64,000 bases of DNA, from contig NZ_LAJA01000017.1 of assembly GCF_000970675.1 (NCBI RefSeq), forward strand, positions 62,001-126,000. Direction: 5' to 3'. Of the stretch, positions 58,714-64,000 are shown in pieces. The DNA is from Domibacillus tundrae. GTDB taxonomy: Bacteria; Bacillota; Bacilli; Bacillales; Domibacillaceae. The notes beneath the pieces are model-generated. The model saw only the letters and a program-made list of their open reading frames with translations, ran no database searches and had not been told where the DNA came from. Positions within the stretch are counted from its first letter, which is position 1; the number at the start of each line of letters is the position of its first letter. The position numbers and the translations under genes are program-made.

Positions 58714-59586
58714 TTACTCTTCTCCAATAATTTTTACTTCTGTTTCTAATTCGACACCGAACTTTTCACGGACGCAGTCCTGCGCATACCGAATCAGGTT
58801 TAAATAGTCAGTTGAGGAAGCGCCATCTACGTTGACGATAAAGCCGGCATGTTTCGTGGAAATTTCTGCTCCGCCAATCCGCGTTCCCTGAAGGCCGCTG
58901 TCTTGAATTAATTTCCCGGCAAAGTAGCCGGTCGGGCGTTTAAATACGCTGCCGCATGAAGGATATTCAAGCGGCTGCTTGGATTCACGAAGCGCAGTGA
59001 ATGTATCCATTGCTTCTTTAATTTCCTCATAGCTGCCCGGCTTCAGTTCGAAAACGGCTTCTAAAATAATATAGTCTTTTTCTGTAAACACACTTTTTCG
59101 GTAGCCGAAATGGAAATCATTCTCACCTAATGTAATCAGGTCACCGTCATGAGAAAGAACGATCGCTTTTGTAAGCACAGTGGATGTTTCACCACCGTAT
59201 GCACCGGCATTCATGACGAGTGCGCCGCCGACTGAGCCAGGGATGCCGCATGCAAATTCAAGACCCGTTAAACGATGGTCAAGCGCTGTGCGGGAAACTT
59301 CAATAATTTTGGCTCCACTTCCGGCTGTGATCGAAGGCCCGTCAACATGAATCTGGTCAAAATATTCAAGAGCAATCACGATGCCGCGCAATCCTTTGTC
59401 GCGCACGAGCACGTTTGAGCCGTTGCCGAGAATCGTCAGCGGGATCTTGTTTTCTTTCGCATAATGGATAACAGTTTGCAGGTCGTCTATATGTTTAGGC
59501 TTAACGAAAACATCTGCCGTTCCGCCAGTTTTCGTATACGTATGCTTACGCAATGGAAACAGTGAATACACTAATCGTTCATCCAT
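58714..59586 (-). CDS. murB: UDP-N-acetylenolpyruvoylglucosamine reductase
   Basis: At least 290 residues: a MurB flavoenzyme that reduces enolpyruvyl-UDP-GlcNAc to UDP-MurNAc in peptidoglycan synthesis. The FAD-binding sites are TILGNGSNVLVRDKG and GIPGSVGGALVMNAGAYGGE; the proton-donating Ser is in YPSCGSVFKRP and the Glu in VELETEVKIIGE. Upstream of ATG 59586 the frame stays open to 59633 and reads like coding (AIDALQIANDLKKK) behind AAGGTGAG, so a rare start codon may add about 15 residues; the usual length is about 300. A TTAACG-N17-TATAAT promoter lies at 59688-59660. murB stands apart from other mur genes here. Confidence 0.93.
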   Translation of the reverse strand: MDERLVYSLFPLRKHTYTKTGGTADVFVKPKHIDDLQTVIHYAKENKIPLTILGNGSNVLVRDKGLRGIVIALEYFDQIHVDGPSITAGSGAKIIEVSRTALDHRLTGLEFACGIPGSVGGALVMNAGAYGGETSTVLTKAIVLSHDGDLITLGENDFHFGYRKSVFTEKDYIILEAVFELKPGSYEEIKEAMDTFTALRESKQPLEYPSCGSVFKRPTGYFAGKLIQDSGLQGTRIGGAEISTKHAGFIVNVDGASSTDYLNLIRYAQDCVREKFGVELETEVKIIGEE

Positions 59587-59659
59587 CTTCTTCTTTAAGT
59601 CGTTTGCAATTTGCAGCGCATCGATAGCTGCTCACCTTCCTTTTCTCATTGTCACTTCT

Positions 59660-59688
59660 ATTATAAAGGATATGACAGGATTCGTTAA
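59660..59688 (-). promoter_or_regulatory. murB promoter
   Basis: On the minus strand: TTAACG (59688-59683), a 17-bp spacer and perfect TATAAT (59665-59660). Confidence 0.6.
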
Positions 59689-59763
59689 TCATCTTTCTCT
59701 ATTTAAGAAATGTTCCCCATTTTTAAGGGTATCGTATATAGTCTAAACAAATCATTTTACGAT

Positions 59764-59783
59764 ATATACCCTTTTTGGTATAT
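59764..59783 (+). promoter_or_regulatory. Palindromic operator before the DUF202 gene
   Basis: ATATACC-N6-GGTATAT, perfect 7-bp arms, 18 bp upstream of the start codon. The identical architecture recurs at 60217 before the CstB-like gene. It resembles CstR/CsoR-family operators (inverted ATACC..GGTAT), a judgement by eye. Confidence 0.65.
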
Positions 59784-59801
59784 AAAAAAAGAGGTGGAGA
59801 A

Positions 59802-60164
59802 ATGGAAAAAACAAAAAGTTCTAAATTTATTCAACAGCATTTGGCTAATGAACGAACATATCTTGCTTGGGTGAGAACAGCGATTGCGATTATCGGCATC
59901 GGGTTTCTTGTCATTAACCTTCATTTTAATTTTTTGCCGCAGCATTCTGCACGTGCAGATGTAATGGCGAATATGATCGGTATTATTGCGGTCGTATCAG
60001 GCCTTTTTGTGATTGGGTTCTCGACGTATAGTTACTTTGCAAAAATTAAAACGATTGATGATGAAGTGTTCAAGCCGGAAAGGAACAGTGTGCTGGCACT
60101 GACCGGAATTATAGTTGCAACGATGCTCATGTTTGGATTATATGTCACGTTTATTTTTTCTTGA
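59802..60164 (+). CDS. DUF202-family membrane protein
   Basis: A 120-residue YidH/DUF202 protein: a soluble N-terminus with the family box QQHLANERTYLAWVRTAIAIIGIGF, then three membrane helices (about 28-46, 60-83, 97-119). ATG 59802 follows GAGGTGG by 5 bp; the in-frame ATG at 59775 falls inside the operator palindrome. Function of DUF202 is unknown, but the shared operator places it in the same regulon as the persulfide dioxygenase downstream, which suggests a part in handling sulfide or sulfane sulfur, or a related stress. No terminator is visible between the two. Confidence 0.82.
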   Translation: MEKTKSSKFIQQHLANERTYLAWVRTAIAIIGIGFLVINLHFNFLPQHSARADVMANMIGIIAVVSGLFVIGFSTYSYFAKIKTIDDEVFKPERNSVLALTGIIVATMLMFGLYVTFIFS

Positions 60165-60216
60165 AAAAATTTAAAAATAAAAGAGTTGCAAACGGAATAT
60201 ACCCGTGTTAGTATAA

Positions 60217-60236
60217 ATATACCTATTAGGGTATAT
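60217..60236 (+). promoter_or_regulatory. Palindromic operator before the CstB-like gene, with a degenerate neighbour
   Basis: ATATACC-N6-GGTATAT again, 7-bp perfect arms. Immediately upstream (60197-60216) a second copy reads ATATACC-N6-AGTATAA, so two operator units lie end to end at 20-bp spacing. Located 33 bp before the ATG. Confidence 0.68.
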
Positions 60237-60268
60237 TAACCTCCAAAAATGAAAGGAGAACCATATAC

Positions 60269-61675
60269 ATGTTATTTCGTTCGATTTTTGATGAAAAGTT
60301 AGCTCAATACACATACCTGATAGGATGTCAGCGCACAGGAGAAGCAATCATCATCGACCCACCGCGTCACGTTGACCACATTATTAAAGAAGCAAAAAAA
60401 GAAGGGATGACGATCACAGCAGCTGCTGAGACACATATCCATGCAGACTTCGTTTCCGGTGCACGCCAATTAGCGGTTAAGCACGGCGCGAAACTGTACT
60501 TGTCAGATGAAGGCGATGAAAACTGGAAATATCAATATATAGACGGTATTAATGCCGAATTGGTGAAAGACGGAATGAAATTTAAAATCGGAAACATCGA
60601 ATTTAAAGTCATGCATACGCCGGGACATACCCCGGAGAGCGTCTCATTTGTCTTAACCGATATCGGCGGCGGTGCGTCAAAACCAATGGGCATTTTTACC
60701 GGTGACTTCGTCTTTGTCGGAGACATTGGCCGTCCGGATTTGCTGGAAAAAGCAGCAGGGATTCAAGGGACGGCCGACGGAGGAGCAAAGCAAATGTTTC
60801 AATCCGTGCAGCGCTTTAAACAGCTGCCAGATTACATGATGGTATGGCCGGCGCATGGAGCGGGCAGCGCATGCGGAAAATCACTCGGCGCGGTTCCAAC
60901 TTCAACGGTTGGATATGAAAAACAATTTAACTGGGCGATGGAGATAAACAATGAAGAAGAGTTTGTCACAGAACTGTTGAAAGATCAGCCGGAAGCCCCT
61001 GTGTACTTCGCAGAAATGAAGCGCGTGAACAAAGCAGGCCCGGCGATTGTGGAAGCAGGCGAACCCGCATGGGCAGGCAGCGCCGATGAAGTGATTGAAT
61101 GGGCAAAAGAAAACAAACATGTCCTCTTGGACACGCGTCCGGCTGAAGAATTTGAAAAAGGTTTTGTAAAAGGCGCCATCAATATTCCGTTCGGCAAGAT
61201 GCTCGCAAACTGGGCGGGCTGGCTGATTGGTTACGATGAAAAAATAGTTATTATTGTCGAGAAAGCAGATGCGGAAGAAGCGTTGATTGCGCTTCGGTCG
61301 ATTCACCTCGATGATGTCGTCAAATTAGCCGCACCTCATACAATGGCAAGTGCCGCAACTGAAACATATGAAACGGTAAAAGTGGCTCAATTTGAACAGC
61401 TGAAAGAAAGCGCTCAAGTGATTGACGTAAGGAACGACAGTGAATGGAAGCAAAGTCATATGAAAGGCGCAGACCACAAAATGCTCGGACTCCTTCGTAA
61501 AACAGGTGAAGAGCTTGATAAAACAAAACCAGTGCTTATTCATTGCCAATCCGGTGTTCGTTCGGCCATTGCGGCGAGTGTCATGAAGCATCTAGGATTT
61601 GAAGATGTTACACATCTAAAAGGCGGATTCAGTGCATGGAGCCGTGAAAACGAAAGTGAAATTATTTACTCATAA
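60269..61675 (+). CDS. Persulfide dioxygenase-sulfurtransferase fusion, CstB-like
   Basis: A 468-residue protein: an MBL-fold persulfide dioxygenase domain (about 1-240, iron ligands in ETHIHADFVSG, HTPGHTPES and WPAHGAGSACG), a first rhodanese domain (about 270-355, VLLDTRPAEEFEKGFVKGAINIP) without a catalytic Cys, and a second rhodanese domain (about 375-465) with the active Cys in LIHCQSGVRSA. CstB of Staphylococcus aureus has this layout and oxidises low-molecular-weight persulfides to thiosulfate under CstR control. The tandem palindromic operator upstream agrees with such control. No cstR, cstA or sqr gene lies in the window. AAAGGAG precedes the ATG. Confidence 0.9.
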   Translation: MLFRSIFDEKLAQYTYLIGCQRTGEAIIIDPPRHVDHIIKEAKKEGMTITAAAETHIHADFVSGARQLAVKHGAKLYLSDEGDENWKYQYIDGINAELVKDGMKFKIGNIEFKVMHTPGHTPESVSFVLTDIGGGASKPMGIFTGDFVFVGDIGRPDLLEKAAGIQGTADGGAKQMFQSVQRFKQLPDYMMVWPAHGAGSACGKSLGAVPTSTVGYEKQFNWAMEINNEEEFVTELLKDQPEAPVYFAEMKRVNKAGPAIVEAGEPAWAGSADEVIEWAKENKHVLLDTRPAEEFEKGFVKGAINIPFGKMLANWAGWLIGYDEKIVIIVEKADAEEALIALRSIHLDDVVKLAAPHTMASAATETYETVKVAQFEQLKESAQVIDVRNDSEWKQSHMKGADHKMLGLLRKTGEELDKTKPVLIHCQSGVRSAIAASVMKHLGFEDVTHLKGGFSAWSRENESEIIYS

Positions 61676-61681
61676 TAAAGT

Positions 61682-61708
61682 GGGGCTGATTCCGATCAGC
61701 TCTTTTTC
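61682..61708 (+). terminator. Terminator of the CstB-like gene
   Basis: Stem GGGCTGAT / ATCAGCTC with a short loop and T5. Confidence 0.75.
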
Positions 61709-62052
61709 ACAAAAAATATTAATATGGTATACAGTGAATCAGGCATACGCAGTAAGTGGCATGTGCCGCGATGTTGATAAAAGGGCATAAAAATATCATC
61801 CGTGCCGTACCGGATATAAGTGACTGGCACGGACCGATTGAAATACAATTTACGTCAAAAAGGTAAGAATTAGACGGAAAAGGAGCTGAAAAGAACTCCT
61901 TTTTTTGTTTTTCTGGAAATTTAAGTTTCAATTGTTACGAAAATAATCGAATTTGTAACTTTAACGTAAAACAATGTAATGTTTATTTTTGCTAAAATAA
62001 GATTTATGAGGAATATAGAGAGAAAAAAGAATGAGAATCTGGGAGGTACAGG
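61709..62052. other. Intergenic region before the NlpC/P60-SLH gene
   Basis: 344 bp. A second terminator-like hairpin AAAAGGAG / CTCCTTTTTTT lies at 61878-61907. A 31-codon frame at 61771-61866 has no ribosome site. The remaining AT-rich stretch should hold the promoter of the NlpC/P60-SLH gene. Confidence 0.4.
61878..61907 (+). terminator. Terminator-like hairpin
   Basis: Arms AAAAGGAG / CTCCTTTT with T7; nothing recognisable is encoded immediately upstream. Confidence 0.6.
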
Positions 62053-63081
62053 GTGAACAGTTGCAAGAAAGCAGTTCTTTCATTTTTAGCTGTAATATTG
62101 TTTTTAAGCATGTCCCCGCTGACATCTGTCAAAACAGAAGCCGCATCTGTTGGTGAGTCGATTGTCGCTTACGGGAAAAAGTTCATGGGTATACCGTACG
62201 TATTTGGCGGAACGACACCAAATGGGTTCGACTGCTCCGGATTCATTCAATACATTTACAGAAACGCTGCTGATATTTCTTTGCCGCGTACAACAGGCGA
62301 GCAATACAATGTTGGTACAGCTGTGGCAAAAAGTGATTTGCAAGTCGGCGACCTTGTGTTTTATGCGAATACATATAAAAAAGGCATTTCTCACGTTGGG
62401 GTATACGCAGGCAATAACCAAGTATTAAATGCAACATCAAGCAAAGGCATTGCGCTTGTTTCAATGGATGATTCATACTGGGGTCCGAAATATGCAGGAT
62501 CAAAACGTGTATTAGCTGATCAAACCGTACAAACGGAAAAAGCGCCGGAATGGTTCGTAGATGTAACTGAAACGGCCGCAACATATAATGCAATTAAAAC
62601 ATTAACAGATAAAGAGATTATTAACGGATTTGAAGATTACACATTCCGTCCAGAAGAAAAAGTAACACGCGGACAGGCAGCGGCGATTTTAAACCGTGTG
62701 CTTAGCTTAAAACCGGAAGTGATGAGCCACTTTACTGATGTACCGAAAACGAACCGCTTTGCGGCGGACATTGCAGCGATTCGCGAAGCTGGCATCATTA
62801 ATGGATTTGAAGATAAAACATTCCGTCCGGATGAAGAAATGACTAGAAATGAAATGGCTTCAATTATTCAACGTGCATTTCATTTGAATGTTTCACAGAC
62901 GGCAGCCGCAAGTGTAGGCTATACGGACATTAGCGCAGACCACTGGGCATATGAAGGCATTGTGACAATGGCATCGATTGATAAAACAGGCTTTTTCAAA
63001 GGCGATAAGTTTTATGGAACACATAATACTACACGTGAAGCATTCACAGTTGCAATTTATAACGCAATGAATGCAAACTAA
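62053..63081 (+). CDS. Secreted NlpC/P60 endopeptidase with SLH anchor domains
   Basis: A 342-residue exported cell-wall hydrolase. A signal peptide (about 1-32, ending TEAAS) precedes an NlpC/P60 domain (about 33-155) with the catalytic Cys in GFDCSGF and His in GISHVGVYAG, both intact. Three SLH repeats follow (about 168-340, with EIINGFEDYTFRPEEKVTRGQAA and AGIINGFEDKTFRPDEEMTRNEMA). It would cut peptide stems (usually gamma-D-Glu-diamino acid bonds) at the surface, bound to secondary wall polymers. GTG 62053 follows GGGAGG by 6 bp. Close paralogy with the inactive protein at 57634 is evident. Confidence 0.93.
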   Translation: MNSCKKAVLSFLAVILFLSMSPLTSVKTEAASVGESIVAYGKKFMGIPYVFGGTTPNGFDCSGFIQYIYRNAADISLPRTTGEQYNVGTAVAKSDLQVGDLVFYANTYKKGISHVGVYAGNNQVLNATSSKGIALVSMDDSYWGPKYAGSKRVLADQTVQTEKAPEWFVDVTETAATYNAIKTLTDKEIINGFEDYTFRPEEKVTRGQAAAILNRVLSLKPEVMSHFTDVPKTNRFAADIAAIREAGIINGFEDKTFRPDEEMTRNEMASIIQRAFHLNVSQTAAASVGYTDISADHWAYEGIVTMASIDKTGFFKGDKFYGTHNTTREAFTVAIYNAMNAN

Positions 63082-63088
63082 ATAGTCC

Positions 63089-63119
63089 AAAAGCAGCGCA
63101 AACGATGCGCTGCTTTTTT
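63089..63119 (+). terminator. Terminator of the NlpC/P60-SLH gene
   Basis: Arms AAAAGCAGCGCA / TGCGCTGCTTTT with T6. Confidence 0.88.
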
Positions 63120-63174
63120 GTTCTGTTTATGGTGAAAAAGATGGGCTTTTTCCCTGTATACTGAAACGCTGTTA

Positions 63175-63320
63175 ATTAGCTCGAGTGTCCGCGGCGCTGT
63201 TTGGCCGCAAGATGATAAGACATTTTTAATGTTATTCGGCTGGCAGATCAGGCACTGTATGTGTCTAAAAAGAATGGGGAAAACCAGGCGTCGTTTTATA
63301 ACCAGAAGGTTAATGGATAA
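63175..63320 (+). pseudogene. C-terminal relic of a GGDEF (diguanylate cyclase) domain
   Basis: Two frames read the end of a GGDEF domain: GAVWPQDDKTFLML, then after a one-base loss near 63235 RLADQALYVSKKNGENQASF and a stop at 63318. ADQALY..KKNGENQ is a hallmark of the last helix of GGDEF proteins. The signature GGDEF loop and everything before it are missing. No start codon or ribosome site. Confidence 0.78.
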
Positions 63321-63397
63321 GAGGGGCGATTCATTTTCGCGATTTGAAAAAGCTTTGGTATACGGGCTATCTATCTTTAGATCTAGTTTTTTACCGT

Positions 63398-63422
63398 AAA
63401 AAAACCCCGTGTTTAGCGGGGC
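63398..63422 (-). terminator. Terminator of the sugar kinase gene
   Basis: On the minus strand CCCCG / CGGGG arms surround the stop codon itself and are followed by T7. Confidence 0.82.
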
Positions 63423-64000
63423 TTTAGCATGTCATCCATTTGTTGTTTCGAGGGCAGGGAGGAAATGGCTCCTTTGCCGGTCGTCGTGATGGCGCCGGCA
63501 GCGTTGGCGAATTTCAGCATGTTTTCGCCATTTTGTTCGAGAACGGCTTGTACATTTTCTTGATCGGCGGCCGCATCAAGAAGCCTGTAAAGAAGAGCAC
63601 CGATAAACGCGTCGCCGGCACCGGTTGTATCCTGAACTTGTACGGAAAAACCATCAGCCTGGATCTTGGTATCATTTACATAAAGCGTTGCTCCTTCCGC
63701 ACCGCGCGTATACACGACCGCTTGCACATCGCCGGTAAACAGCGATTCGATCGCAGCTTTTTCTTCTGAAATGCCGGTGATAAATCCAAGCTCTTCATCC
63801 GAAATCTTCACAAGGTGCGCTTTCGGAATAAAAGCTAAAATCGTTTCACGGCACGCGTCAGGACTGTCCCAAAGCGGCAGTCGGACGTTTGGGTCGAAGC
63901 TCACTAAAGCACCGCGCTGTTTAGCTGAATCGATGGCTTTGACGTGCGCGTGCTTCATCGGGCTTTCGACTAAATCAACGGAACAAAAATGCAAAATATC
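63413..64000 (-). CDS. PfkB-family sugar kinase (fructokinase-like), 5' part outside window
   Basis: The frame is open to the window edge, so the start lies beyond 64000. The visible ~195 residues are the C-terminal two thirds of a ribokinase-fold enzyme: SFDPNVRLPLW (PfkB signature region), ISDEELGFITG, VYTRGAEGATLYV, and the anion hole with catalytic Asp in DTTGAGDAFIGALLY. The DPNVR..LW pattern favours fructokinase or a 2-keto-3-deoxygluconate-type kinase; substrate cannot be decided. The stop codon sits in the loop of its terminator. Confidence 0.85.
   Translation of the reverse strand, partial: DILHFCSVDLVESPMKHAHVKAIDSAKQRGALVSFDPNVRLPLWDSPDACRETILAFIPKAHLVKISDEELGFITGISEEKAAIESLFTGDVQAVVYTRGAEGATLYVNDTKIQADGFSVQVQDTTGAGDAFIGALLYRLLDAAADQENVQAVLEQNGENMLKFANAAGAITTTGKGAISSLPSKQQMDDMLKPR

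Noticed and set aside
61771-61866. 31-codon frame after the CstB-like gene
   Set aside because: No ribosome site and no recognisable sequence; the terminator-like hairpin just after it is not enough.
1-64000. CRISPR array, tRNA, rRNA, prophage
   Set aside because: Looked for regular direct repeats with spacers, cloverleaf ends, rRNA core sequences and phage structural genes; none seen.

Overview
This 64 kb window is chromosomal DNA of a Gram-positive, endospore-former-type bacterium of the Bacillaceae. The evidence is the strong AGGAGG-type ribosome sites with frequent TTG/GTG starts, and many genes and gene orders familiar from Bacillus subtilis: yhdP-yhdQ-yhdW, the roc arginine genes with RocR and sigma-54 promoters, yeaC-yeaD-yebA, kimA behind a c-di-AMP riboswitch, mhqO/mhqP with MhqR-type operators, and S-layer-homology (SLH) surface enzymes. 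Species cannot be fixed from sequence alone. There is no tRNA, rRNA, CRISPR array, prophage or intact transposase.

Layout. 0-9.5 kb: end of an SLH-anchored cell-wall amidase, a metallo-beta-lactamase-fold hydrolase, topoisomerase III, an NCS2 nucleobase permease, an RlmI-type methyltransferase, a CNNM/CorC-type membrane protein with a MerR regulator, a glycerophosphodiesterase and a 37-residue zinc-ribbon protein. 9.5-17 kb: a palindromic repeat, PerR-controlled katA, and a five-gene operon joining glycerate kinase, a DASS permease, a two-component system and an acidic-tailed PepSY protein. 17-22.6 kb: arsR-arsB-arsC, an SDR gene broken by a stop codon, a second MBL hydrolase and chrA. 22.9-31.7 kb: transport genes under recognisable control: bcaP-like permease (CodY boxes), a lysine permease (lysine riboswitch), and kimA-ktr potassium uptake (c-di-AMP riboswitch followed by a second structured leader with its own terminator). 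31.8-40.6 kb: a complete arginine/ornithine catabolic cluster, rocF-rocR / rocA-rocD / rocG / rocB, with two sigma-54 promoters and candidate RocR enhancer sites. 40.7-46.6 kb: a Fur-boxed orphan iron-siderophore ATPase plus ABC exporter, a MocR regulator, rpiA and small genes.

46.7-64 kb is the most disturbed part. Thiolase is flanked by a fused CoA-transferase remnant and a frameshifted Rrf2 pseudogene; then come the quinone-stress mhqP-mhqO pair with two identical operators and a flavin reductase. Two copies of a composite GC-rich repeat (B-A) lie in opposite orientation on either side of the yeaC-yeaD-yebA operon, each in an island bounded by short inverted repeats. Further on are an NlpC/P60 protein that has lost both catalytic Cys and His, relics of a family 1 beta-glucosidase, an RpiR-type regulator and a GGDEF protein, then murB, a DUF202 protein and a CstB-like persulfide dioxygenase sharing a palindromic operator, an intact NlpC/P60-SLH enzyme and the 3' part of a PfkB sugar kinase.

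Themes: stress and metal defence (katA, ars, chrA, mhq, persulfide), ion homeostasis tied to c-di-AMP, nitrogen scavenging from arginine, and clear gene decay. No wholly new system is proven. The best candidates for something undescribed are the second kimA leader RNA, the inverted B-A repeat islands, the glycerate/two-component/PepSY operon, and the catalytically dead NlpC/P60 protein.
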